Assembly (NCBI GenBank): GCA_032690845.1
Contig: CM064417.1
Span: 16,770,501 to 16,834,500 of the forward strand
DNA: 64,000 nt
Reading direction: 5' to 3'
From: Eleusine coracana subsp. coracana
Taxonomy: Eukaryota; Streptophyta; Magnoliopsida; Poales; Poaceae
Shown: positions 11,519 to 21,791 of the stretch, one piece after another
Numbering within the stretch: the stretch's first letter is position 1
How the letters are laid out: every line of letters begins with the position of its first letter
The notes under the pieces: model-generated
The model's database searches: none
What the model saw: only the letters and a program-made list of their open reading frames with translations
Told to the model about the DNA's origin: nothing
Made by a program: the position numbers and the translations under genes

Positions 11519-12463
11519 ATGAGAAGTGATTTTGCTATCTTAGGAGTGAGCTAAATATTCTTGACTCTAGCAATGTGATGTAGAGGATGTGCACATCTGA
11601 TTGGTGATTGTTTTATTATTGCAAAATCATTGCTTTATGTCAAAAAGCTATTGTTTATGCTATTAATGTTGATTTTTGATCTCTAGATCAAATCTTGTCA
11701 AATATGGTCATAGTTATGAAATGTTGAGTGTTGGCTGACCATATGATGTCAAGAATGCCCCTTGTCTATCAAAATTTATTTTGAAAAACTTCACCTATCT
11801 TTTAAGTGGACCTTAAGTCTGTCTGTCGATCAGTCGTTGGACTTGTCCGACGGCATCGGACAAGTCTGACGAGTGTCGGACAAGTCCGATTACTCAAGGT
11901 TTCAACCCTTTTATCCCCGCCTGACTTACCCCTTCAGTCAAACCCCTCTCATTCACCTCCTCCATGTTCTCTCTCCTCAAGAGCACCCCCATTGGTGGCT
12001 TCAAGGCGATTTTCCTCTTCCACAATCCATTGGAGCAAGATTGAAGGTCAAGAAGGTCCTCTCCATCAGGAAAATCCACCCCCCATCATTTTGCAAGGTT
12101 TTGACCCAAGTCCCCTCTCTCTCCCTTAGGGTTAGGGTTATCTCTAGGGTTATGTCTCAAATCTTTTTCCATTGCATTATTGAACCATGGAATTAGTTCC
12201 TAGTTAGGTATAGTTGTTGTAGATGTACTTTGACATTGTTTTGTTGGTGGATCCATGAATGAGAAGGATTTTCAAAAAATTTGTATGTCATCGGACAAGT
12301 CCGACGATCATCGGACAAGTCCGACGCATCGGACTTTCCTGATGATTGTCGGACATGTCCGACGACATGTAGCTTTTTCGTAGGCCCCTCCCACACACAG
12401 GTCCACATCACTCGTGTACATCTCATGACTCTTCCTAATTAATTGCTCGCCCCTTTTCATAGC
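11519..12463 (+). other. Copia-1 spacer between pol and extra ORF
   Basis: Non-coding, about 0.95 kb. It contains two clusters of the element's own LTR palindrome: around 11838-11892 and 12290-12365 (copies of TCGGACAAGTCCGA). A pyrimidine-rich stretch (11900-12130) lies between them. The presence of the U3 motif immediately before the extra ORF suggests regulatory sequence. Confidence 0.65.
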
Positions 12464-14015
12464 ATGGATGACTCGTCACCTTTGAGGGAGAAGAGGACCA
12501 AGAACACTGAAGATCAAGGTCAAAGCCAACTTCCTAAGCGAAGAAAGGCCACTACATGTCAAGTCCGCCACACTCATCTGCAAATGGCTGACAGAGATGA
12601 GCCTCAAGAGCCCACTGAGTTGTTTAGAGTCATGCATCCTCCAACAGAGATAGAGAATTCTAGATGAGACATTGTAGACTACCTACATGCCTCCATTGAG
12701 ATCTTCCGTGAGGGTCGTGAGACCGATCACTACTCCTATGACAAAGAAGCTGTCGACATCCAGTTTTGGGCTCATTTCCATGCGGATTGGTACCGCTCCT
12801 CCTACCTTCGTATGAAGAACCCTGTTGTGGAGATGAAGTGGCTTGACTGGAACTACATGAAGGATCGGAAGAATCCGTTGCTCAATCAAGTGATGGCTGC
12901 TTGTGAACACCAAAGGATCAAGACTTTCCTGAGTTTCAACTACTCTTGGAACAAGAAAATTATTGCTCAGTTCTACTCCACCGTGTACTTTGATGATGAT
13001 GTCAGAACTACGACTTGGATGACAAATGGAATGAAGTACACATGCTCCTTAAACCAATTTGCCTCAACTCACACAAGGAGAAGAACAAGGTGCACAAGGG
13101 CAACCGTATGGAAGCTGAAGCTATGAGATATATGTACAAGGACCCAGATAACAGCTCCCCACCTAACTCCAATGGACTAAAGCCCATCTTCTTAGTCCTA
13201 CTTCAGATCAGCAGGAGCACCTTAGCACCACATAGAGTTAACTCTGATCGCATTCCTGCCTTTCAGAGGGATATCCTTCACTGGCTCCATGGGGATAAGA
13301 AGTTTGATGTCTTTGATTATATCTATTAAGAGATGTGGGACATCTCAATCTCTCTGAAGCGTGCCTGTGCCTATGCTCCTTACATTATGTATATGATTGA
13401 GAAGATCTCAGGCCAGACCTTCAACAAGGACATGAAGCATCATAGCCTAAAGCCTCAGGTACCCTCCAACTGGACTCCCTCCACTACAGCCGGCCAGTAT
13501 TTTGGTGCAGCTCAACCCTCCTCTGCTCAGTCTCCCAGTGCCCCTCAGAGGGCCCCTACTAGGGCCACGGCACTTCTCGTGCCCCTCCGCCACCTCGTGG
13601 AAAGAGGAGTGGCATTATGAAGATGTTCAAGTCCATCTTTGGAATGTGTCGGGACATCAACATAAGGATGGATGTCATTGAGAAGAATCAGAAGACTATT
13701 ATGGATCATCTTGGTTGTGAGATTCTTACTCCTCCACCTCCTCTAGAAGGGACCTCAGCTCCGCCCACTTACGAGGATCCCACTACCTCATTCACTCCGG
13801 AGGAGATGAGCTACTTTGGTTACTATGCTCCTCCGCCTTTTGACTCTAGAGCAGCTACTAGTGGTGGACACACTAGGTTTCATGATATTGAGGAGGAAGA
13901 CAAAGAGGATCCTGCCACTTATGACCTTGGGGCACGCAAGGGAAAGGGACCATCCACAGAAGAAGAAGATGAGGAAGATGAGGACGACGATGATGATGAC
14001 TATGATGATGAGTAG
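12464..14015 (+). pseudogene. Copia-1 extra ORF downstream of pol (plant transposon protein-like)
   Basis: Starts at the ATG at 12464 (MDDSSPLREKRTKN). The frame is interrupted by a TGA at 12665, a shift near 13015, a TAA near 13327 and a shift near 13590, and ends at 14013-14015. The middle holds a segment resembling the plant 'putative transposon protein' family: FLSFNYSWNKKIIAQFYSTVYF followed by TWMTNG. The C-terminal part has a proline-rich stretch, then a short helix (FGMCRDINIRMDVIEKNQKTI) and an acidic tail of Glu and Asp repeats. Sireviruses often carry an extra ORF here, sometimes called envelope-like. I see no signal peptide or membrane segment, so I do not call it an envelope gene. 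Function unknown. Confidence 0.75.
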
Positions 14016-14495
14016 ATCTCCGTTGTCGCCCGCATGTTCACTTTTCTCCTTTTTGGTGTCTTGATGCCAAAGGGGGAGAAGTATCTATCTAGTATTTATT
14101 TTCTTAGTTTGTGAGTTGAGAGAGTTGATGGACTATTTGTGTTATTTATGAGTTTGTAAAACCGTATTTGTGTTGACAATGTGTTTAAATTTCTTAACTT
14201 GTGGTGTGTGAGCTTATTTGAGATTCATGCTTATTGTAATGATGCTTTGTTGGTTATTATTCTCTAGTTGCATTCGTGTGAAATCTATATGTCATTTGCA
14301 TTGTCTTTATTTCATTTGACTACTTGATGCAAATTCACCTATATGCACGGTGATAGGGGGAGCTCTCACATTCTTATTTAATCTCATGCACATATTTAGG
14401 GGGAGCTCCACTTTTTTTCTATCACTAACTGAACCTTATTGCTTATTTTTATGAAATCTAGTTGTATTGTCATCAATCACTAAAAATGGGGAGAT
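14016..14495 (+). other. Copia-1 3' non-coding region with repeated polypurine tracts
   Basis: Four purine tracts with a GGGGAG core lie at about 14069-14080, 14354-14365, 14397-14408 and 14482-14495. The last one abuts the 3' LTR and is the likely primer for plus-strand synthesis. Repeated tracts of this kind are a described Sirevirus trait. Confidence 0.8.
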
Positions 14496-14823
14496 TGAAA
14501 GTGCATCTAGGCCCCTAATTTTATTTTTATGATTGGCATCAATACAATTAAGAATTGTCTGATGTTTTATTGAGCATGTGTGTAGATAACGGTCTAAAGT
14601 TTGGTGATTAAAATGCATAGAAACAAAAAGGAGAAAAGAAGATGAAGAGTGCTTCAAAGATGATATTTAAATATTACTCAAGAATGAAGCTCATGAAGTT
14701 TTTTATTTTATCATGAGTATAGGAAAGCCGTACTATCAAGAGGGACACAAGAGTTTAAAGTAAAAATGATCCAAGTGCCAAACTTCTTCTTCCCAAGCCT
14801 AAATATCATTTTCCAGAGCCAAA

Positions 14824-15182
14824 TCATCGGACTTGTTCGACGCATCGGACAAGTCCATCGGACTCCAGAGAAGATGCCACTTAGGGTCGTCGGACTTGTC
14901 CGACAGTCATCAGACTTGTTCGATGACATGAGGAAAGTCCGACGTATCTAACTTTTCCATCAAACTCTAGAGCCCCTGCCATTTTGTGTCATCGGACAAG
15001 AGTTGTCCGAGGCATCGGGCAAGTTCATCGGACTCCAGAGCCCCTGCCATTTTGCGTCATCGGACATGTCCGATGTCCAATGGACAAGAGTTGTCCGAGG
15101 CATCGGGCAAGTTCATCGGACTCTAGAGAGCGTGTCAACTTAATTCATCGGACATGTCCGATGACCATCGGACTTGTCCGAC
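14824..15182. repeat. Copia-1 palindrome cluster in 3' LTR
   Basis: Same TCGGACNNGTCCGA-type palindromes as 764-1143. The number and exact form of units differ from the 5' LTR: part of the 5' array around 925-1020 is shorter here, consistent with unit gain or loss between the two LTRs. Confidence 0.85.
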
Positions 15183-15228
15183 ACACATCTCAGAAATTGC
15201 TCTCCCAACGACTCTTTTTCCCATTGGG

Positions 15229-15238
15229 CTATAAATAG
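15229..15238 (+). promoter_or_regulatory. TATA box of Copia-1 3' LTR
   Basis: CTATAAATAG in the same context as 1189-1198. This LTR is uninterrupted and could drive read-out transcription to the right. Confidence 0.75.
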
Positions 15239-16031
15239 AACCCCATCTCGCCCTTTGGCCGGTTGGTCATTCATTCCAGTAAAAACACTCTCAAGCTCAC
15301 CTTGCTCTCTCAAACTCTCCTCCCTTGGTTCCACTCTTGATTTGTGAAGGGATTGAGAGAAGATTGAAGTGTATCCTCACCACCAAGCTTCCATCCTCTT
15401 GAGCACTTGATTCATCCTCACCGTCGATGACTCTTGTGTTTGTTACTCTTGGGGATTCATCCCCTAGACGGTTAGAGGTACCCGTAGAGCTCCTAACTTG
15501 TGTGGTGACGCCTCAGGAAGTTTGTATTGACCCCTCATTTGTGGAGTTGCTGGTGGAAAACTAAGTTTGATCTTAGTGGTCACTTGGAGAGGTTAAGGGT
15601 TGAAAGAGACCTGATCCTTTGTGGATCCCTCAACGGAGACGTAGGCTTCTTTGTAGAGCTGAACTTCGGTGAAAAATCCCGTGTCTCTCTTGTGCTTTAT
15701 TACTTGCTCTCTATTTACTTGTTCTTGCTCATTAACATGCTTGTTAGGGTTTGCTTCGCATTTCTTAAGCTATCTTGTGTAGGTTGCATGATAGATTTTT
15801 CCCTCTCCTCTACTGCTTCCTCTAGCTTGTATTTACTTATTCCTAACTTGCCTTGCACTAGATTTAAGTTTTAATCGGCCGATCTACTTTTCTATTTCGT
15901 GCCATCGGACGTGTACGTGGACTTTCCCCATAATCATCAGACAAATCCGGTACTGCACATTTGACTTTTATTATTCAGTCATTTTCAGGATTTATCGCCT
16001 ATTCACCCCCCCTCTAGGCTCTTTCAATAAG

Positions 16032-16118
16032 GTACCGCGAGGTTGCCGTAGGATACCGTGAATCAAGGAGCTATGAAGACAAGAAATCGGACGTCTCTGG
16101 TGAAGTAACGACGGGGTC
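16032..16118. other. Fragment of an older LTR-like sequence (left piece)
   Basis: This piece was joined to 26425 before Gypsy-1 inserted, as shown by GGGTC duplicated at 16114-16118 and 26420-26424. It carries one copy of a motif related to the TCACCGTAAGCTACGGTGA-like repeats of the right piece (GTTGCCGTAGGATACCGTGA). It is the host sequence for both Copia-1 and Gypsy-1. Confidence 0.6.
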
Positions 16119-17217
16119 TGTTGGTCGTAATTACGCACCCACTTATATACCGCAAGAGGACGGTGTAAAGTTGTAGCTCCTTTTCCCTCAGAGTATTCCA
16201 AGGTTATCGAATCGACAGGGAACGAACAGAACTAATACTATTAAAGGGTTACTAACAAATTGCAATGGTTTGGTTGATGTGAATGATGACGGTGAGAAAG
16301 TGGAAGGTGAATGTTATTGAAGAGGTAATAGAATGATGAAGGATTCTCTCCTTAGGATTGATTCACTAGCATGCAACCTTATTCTTATCAACTCGAGTGA
16401 TGATTCTAATATTCTACAAGACATGGTGGTTTCGTTCACCCCGACTGTCACTACAGAGGCTATTAGCTCCCCACTGGTTTCTTGCACTATGTAATGGGCA
16501 AAAGTGTATTGGCCGATACACGAATGAAAGGGATACATAGATGTGCAATAAAGTTCATCACATAGATTAAATTCATCGAGAGAGTATCAACAAGTATGAG
16601 AGTTACATGACCAGATCCCTACACCAGAGAAGAGAATATGAGACTACTCACTCATCCTTCCGCTAGACATAGCAGAGGGGTGAGAAGTAGCGCTGAACAC
16701 GCACGAGCCGATCGGCGCAAGCATCGCGCCGATCGGCGTGACCTCCCTTCTGGCGGATCTCGTCGGTGTTGAGCAACCTTCACCGCCAATATCCTGGAAC
16801 CCTAGTTCTAATAGTTGATTCTCGTGATCGCCGTCTCTCTCGGTTCTCTCCTGGCTCTAGATAATTATGTTTCTTTTGTACTCGACGGGATTAGATCAAC
16901 TTCCACTGACTCTAACTCATACTGGGCTGGGCCTTCGTCTTTCCTGGACCGGATCGTGTTTTCGTCATCTTCTCCTGCTGCGCCGATCAGCATAGGCCCA
17001 TGCAAATCGGCACGGCTTCGCATCTAGCCCATCTTTGTTACCCTTTAGTTCTTTATCCATAATTGCCCTGTTTTACACCTGTTTCCTGTTATTACATGCA
17101 AAATAGAACAACTACAAATACATGCAAATATAGGTTAATTGTTAATCCAAACCACCAAATTAAGACGCAAAACATCCCTTTTTGGTAGATAAAATGGGCA
17201 TCTAGAAACCACTAACA
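16119..17217 (-). repeat. Gypsy-1 3' LTR
   Basis: 1099 bp, minus-strand ends TGTTAGTGG and GACCAACA. In the first 115 bp or so I count about nine differences from the partner LTR at 25320-26419, so the insertion is not recent. It holds palindrome cassettes at 16705-16740 and 16979-17018. Confidence 0.92.
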
Positions 17218-17235
17218 GTTCCTCCACACTCAAAT
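17218..17235 (-). other. Gypsy-1 polypurine tract
   Basis: Minus strand GAGTGTGGAGGAAC ends at the 3' LTR. Gypsy-2 has GAGTGTGGGAGAAC at the same place (58602-58617). Confidence 0.75.
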
Positions 17236-18583
17236 CATTGCTAGTCCTCGAGCAATACAAAATCAAATATGTAAGAGAAGAATTTTCACACCATCTCTCA
17301 TGCAATCAATCTCAATCATCATTTTTACTCGTTATCCCACCACAAAGATTTTCTCTCATTTCCTTTTAACCAATCAGCATATCATACTTGAACTTAATCA
17401 AATCACCACAAAACTTTTTCAAAAACAATTTTCGTTCTCCTCAACTCATCTTTTCGCATCAAACATCAAGCATTTGGTCCTCTCTAGGTCTCTCAAGTGT
17501 ATTTCCTTCCCTCTCCTATCTAATCAAGGATTGTATGTGGATCTTGGAGGGCTATATAACTAAATTAAACCATAAGATTAACCATGTCAACAATGTGCTC
17601 AATCATGCCTATTAAGAAAGAATTTTCTTGGAAAAGAACTTTTAATACAGAAGAGGAATGTAGAAGATCTAAAAAAAATTTCAATGAGAACAATGGCAAA
17701 GAATGAGAAATAATCAGAAATCTGCTTTCTTTGATGACCTTACTGCCTCTCAGGGAATATATATTTTTTTCTCTTTACCTCTTTTTTTTATAATAACCTC
17801 TTTTTTTTTCTTTCTTTTGCAACAGCGCTGATCGGCGCAACACTGCGCCGATCGGCGCAGTCTATGTTTTCTTTTCTTTCACTTTTTTTTTTCTATTCCT
17901 GATATGATCAGCAATTTTTGTCTTGTATCAGCAGCGGAAATTTTCTGAATTCCCTTTTATTGAGAATATAGGTTGTATCAAGGAGGAGGGAGAAACAAAG
18001 ATGTATGGTTTTCATGATAGCAAGGAATTTAAATGGATAAGAATGGCTAGAAATACAGAGATAAACAAAATAGGTCATCCTTTCCTAACTTGGTCGAAAT
18101 CATGAGCAAAAAGTTGAGAAAGTCACTTACAATCCACTTAGTTCAAATGTGTAGCTTGCTCTCATTCACTCGGCTATGTAGGCATATTTAGACCTTGCTT
18201 TTGCTTTAGCTTATGATGAGTCAAAAGAAATTTTCAGAAATACAAAGCTCAAAAGTTAAGTGGTAATCAACAAATTCAAGTAATCAACCAATCGATCATA
18301 AAAAAGACAAGATAAATACCATGGGGCACTTTCAATTTGACAATCGACACTAACTTTATTAAAGACAATGCAATAATTCAAACTACATAAAAGACCTTGA
18401 GGCAACTCTCAACATGACTCATGACTCTCTTAAGCACACACACAAACTTAAATAAACACTCATTAAGAAAAACAAATGAGAAACTAGACTCAAAAACACT
18501 TAAAAACTATGACTAATGGCAAAGCCCTTCCCCCACACTCAAAATTTGCAATGTCCTCATTGCAAGAGAAGAAACTCAACACA
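17236..18583 (-). other. Gypsy-1 3' non-coding region
   Basis: About 1.35 kb without coding signal, between the extra ORF and the purine tract, and colinear with 58618-59957 in Gypsy-2. It contains T-rich runs on the plus strand (17760-17900) and a two-unit palindrome cassette at 17825-17860. Confidence 0.7.
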
Positions 18584-20175
18584 CTAATCATGCAGACCAT
18601 GCCTGTTCAAGACTCGAAAAATTCGTCTTATACTTCTTATGAAAAAAGTGTAGTCCGCTTCGTTCATCTTAATTGTATCCTGGATTATGCGGTCCACATC
18701 CCTTTGATGCCTGTAAGCACGATATCTGTCTAGATACAAGCGCTCAATGTTTCTTCGGCAGACAGGACAGCAAGCAGGCGGTTGCAAGTTATGATTTTCA
18801 ACGCTGTAAGGGGAGGCTCTATTCAGATTCCTCTGAGCTGATCGGCGCAAAGGCTGAGCCGATCGGCGCAGTGGTGTTCTTCCACCATTGCGACTTTCTC
18901 CACTTCCCTCTGCATTACCATTAACTGTTGTTGAAGTTCCTGCTGCCCTGCCATTACTGCATTCTGCAAGTGTTTCCCGATTTTCGAACTTAGGACTACC
19001 AAAGCTTCTTCGCATATCAAAATCATCACTAAAATCTCCAGGCACACTAGGATCACCGCTTTCCAAAGTTTTCAAATAGTATGATGTATCAAAGTCGCTA
19101 TCCTATTCGGAATTCTTTTGAATTGGCTTACCCGATAGTCTAGCAGATCTGTGAACCTCTGGTGTAGTCTTACACTTCCTTGCAGCAGGTTCTTCATCTT
19201 CACTTGGCAGAGCCGTTAGATCAATAAATTCAGCCATCCTCAGGTCGTGCCGATTGGCTCCAGTGTCGCACCGATCGGCTCCAGTGTCACGCCGATCGGC
19301 GCAGCTAGCAGCTTCCTTCATATTCTCAGCTAACTGCTCCAGATTACACTCACGGATCACCTTATTCTACTGCCTTCGTAAAATCTCATCATTAATCTCC
19401 TTAGGCGTCCTCCCTCCAGGAACTGCGCGATAGCCATCATCATATATTAAATCTCTAGGTATGAAAGCTGGATCTTCTGCCAATTGGAGTTCAACCTTGC
19501 GTTGAAGATCTTTAGCACAAAAGAGACACTTGCAACCCTCAATACAACTGTTCCTATGAATCTTATTTTCTTGAAAACTTTCCCAATCGGTAAGAACCCT
19601 GGGAAAGGATTCATCCCTTCTAGCTTGAAGATCCTTTTCCGCATCCCGCTGGTACATAGCTTCATCGGCTTCCTCTCGTAGCTTGAGTTCATACTTGGCG
19701 GCAATGTCATGTTCACTATAAAGTCGGCATCTACGGATTGTGAGGGGCTCTCTTCATCTAGCTCTTCCTTCTCTTGCTTAGTCAATGGTCTTTCGAAAGA
19801 TAGGAAATCCTCATACAACAAGGGCTTAGCAAGATCAAGAAGACCTTCCATGGTATACCCTTGAGAAACTGCTTCACTTTTAATAGGCGCTATAGATTTT
19901 CCTTTGCACACCAATACTCTCTTCATCATCTGTCGAAGTTCATTGTCCATCTTCACATTGTTGGCGTTCCACGCGTCAGCTTTGCTTTTCTTCATGAATT
20001 TCTTCCGCACATCTGACCAGACGAGAGGATCATCTCATGTTGGTGTCAACACTTCGTCGACTTCTTCCCAGGACCAATTTGCAGAGGGCTGAGGAAATCC
20101 GCCGCCGTGCCGATCGGCTCCAGGGTCGCGCCGATCGGCTCCGCTTTGGTTTCTGCCCGATGCGCCGCCTTCCAT
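18584..20175 (-). pseudogene. Gypsy-1 extra ORF after integrase, unknown function
   Basis: About 530 codons in sense order from the ATG at 20175. I chose this ATG because the sequence upstream is frameshifted in Gypsy-2. Interruptions here are a TGA near 20037, a shift near 19740, a TAG near 19370 and a TAG near 19105. Gypsy-2 has intact codons at those stops, so the ancestral frame was open. Features in order: a palindrome-encoded GADRRDPGADR segment; an acidic and basic helical region; a cysteine cluster GCKCLFC near 19530; a second palindrome-encoded tract with three GADR-type units (19247-19303); RSARLSGKPIQ; and CCPVCRRNIERLYLDR near 18760. No membrane segment is evident. The position matches the envelope-like ORF of Athila elements, but the sequence gives no support for a membrane protein. 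Confidence 0.75.
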
Positions 20176-20453
20176 CGCTTCTGCTCTTAGGGTTTGTTCT
20201 GGTGACGATGTAATATGAGTTGATCCATGGGTTTGCTGTCCCCTCATATTTATATCCCTTGATTTCCAATTGGACTAGAACTCTTTCTCTTATTCATGGA
20301 ATTTAACGAGTCTTAAAAAGGCAAGGTCCCAAACCGACTCAAAAACCAAAAGGACTGTACACTAAATTACAAAATCAGAAAAAAGAAAAACTATGGAAAT
20401 CAAAATACATACAAGCCTTTGTTTTACGTCGTTAAGCTCGACCACACGGGGTA
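20176..20453 (-). other. Gypsy-1 spacer between integrase and extra ORF
   Basis: Short non-coding spacer. The point 20356/20357 is the empty site for the 82-bp palindrome block found at 61703-61784 in Gypsy-2. Confidence 0.7.
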
Positions 20454-21776
20454 CTAAACAGTGAAATACACATCAAAAGATTTTAATTCAAATGCGTCGG
20501 GTTCTAGGTATACCTTTAGACGTTGTCCGTTCACCGTGTACTTGTTTCTCTTGCCATCCATTATGATTACCGCTCCCGAAGGTAACACTGTATTCACAAG
20601 ATAAGGTCCTTCCCATTTGCTTCGCAGTTTGCCTTTGCCAAATAATCTGAATCACGAATTAAATAGGAGCACCCGGTCTCCTTCCTTGAATTCCTTCTTC
20701 AAAAGCTTCTTATCGTACCACTTCTTTGTTTTCTCTTTGTATATGGCTGCATTTTCATATGCACGCAATCACATCTCTTCCAATTCACTTATTTATATCT
20801 TTCTTTTCATGCCAGAGGCATCAAGATCGAAATTCATTTCCTTTATACCCCAATAAGCCTTATGTTCCAATTCCACCGGTAGGTGACACGATTTCCCATA
20901 GACGAATTGATATGGTGTCATACCAATCGGTGTCTTGAATGCCATCCTATATGCCCATAACGCTCCATTAAGCTTTGTGGCCCAATCTTTTTCCTCCTTT
21001 GTAACAATGTTCTGCAGAATTCCCTTTAATTGCTTATTTGAAGTTTCTGCTTGTCCATTCGTCTGGGGATGGTAGGCTGTTCCAATTCTATGTTGAACTC
21101 CAGATTTGGGTAAAAACCTAGTAAATTCTCCTCCTGTAAAATAGGATCCTCCATCTGTAATTATTATCCTCGGTACTCCGTACCTAGGAAATATCTGCTC
21201 CTGAAGTATACTCCTTGATTCTCTTGTAGTATTAGCCTTGCATGCCATTGCTTCGACCCACTTGGAGACATAATCAACGGAGACCAATATGTACTCGAAA
21301 CCATGAGAATTCACAAAGGGTCCCATAAAATCCATACCCCAAACATCAAAAATATCGACTTGAAGATTGTACTTAAGAGGCATTGCATTCCTACTATTAA
21401 CATTCCCTATTTGTTGGCATTGAGCACATGTTGCAACATACCTTTTTGCATCTTCATCCATAGTAGGCAAATAGAATCCACTCGCCCATACCTTTGCCTG
21501 TGTTCTGAAGTAGCCATAGTGTCCCCCATAATCCGAAGAATGACATTTTGCTAAAATGCTCGCTCGTTCTTCTCTGTGTATACATCTCCGTACTGCTCGA
21601 TCCTCGCAATACCTATACAAGTATGGGTCGACCCATATAATTTTTCTCATTTCACTCTTAACTCTTTTCCTTGTGTTCTTGTTCATTAGATTAGTTTGTC
21701 CCTTAAAACCCTTGATAATATCCATCATCCAGTTCTCTCTACGATCAAATGCGGCAAACAATTGCTGTTGTCGCAT
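20454..21776 (-). pseudogene. pol: Gypsy-1 integrase
   Basis: Sense strand begins with a linker (RREN, WMMDIIKGF). The zinc-binding HHCC region follows (CHSSDYGGHYGYFRTQ, CAQCQQIGN). The core has aspartates in DVWGMDFMGPFV and IIITDGGSYF and the glutamate in HPQTNGQAETSNKQ. After 20793 an in-frame TAA interrupts the C-terminal part, which continues in the same frame (ISELEEM through GKLRSKWEGPYLV) to a TAG at 20454. Gypsy-2 has the same TAA at the same place. All three catalytic acids are present. The frame is continuous with RNase H apart from a TAA at 21792. Confidence 0.9.
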
Positions 21777-21791
21777 TTCATCTCTTATTGG

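Larger units (their letters stand above)
437..16026 (+). mobile_element. Copia-1: Sirevirus-like LTR retrotransposon, full length
   Basis: The element has two LTRs starting TGAAAGTGC and ending GCACTTTCA or a near copy. The exact 5-bp target duplication ATAAG lies at 432-436 and 16027-16031. The order is LTR, primer site, gag, protease, integrase, RT, RNase H, extra ORF, purine tracts, LTR. Integrase before RT defines Copia. The extra ORF after pol, the long gag and the repeated purine tracts fit the Sirevirus (SIRE/Maximus) lineage. The span of about 15.6 kb includes the 4-kb NG-A insertion in the 5' LTR. All ORFs carry lesions, so this copy is not autonomous as it stands. Confidence 0.93.
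14496..16026 (+). repeat. Copia-1 3' LTR
   Basis: About 1.53 kb, TGAAAGTGC to CTCTTTCA, flanked on the right by ATAAG. It matches the interrupted 5' LTR closely. It shows the uninterrupted sequence across the NG-A site (ggatccctcaacgg near 15622), which confirms that NG-A is an insertion. It contains the palindrome cluster at about 14824-15182 and the TATA box at 15229-15238. Confidence 0.93.

Noticed and set aside
13970..14015. GAT/GAC/GAA microsatellite
   Set aside because: It encodes the acidic tail of the Copia-1 extra ORF and is explained by coding sequence.
16147..16153. TATA box TATATAA on the minus strand in the Gypsy-1 LTR
   Set aside because: It lies about 30 bp from the end of the LTR, leaving no room for an R region, so it is unlikely to be the element promoter.
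18584..20175. Envelope gene call for the extra ORF of Gypsy-1
   Set aside because: Position fits Athila envelope-like ORFs, but I see no signal peptide or membrane helix, so I left it as unknown.
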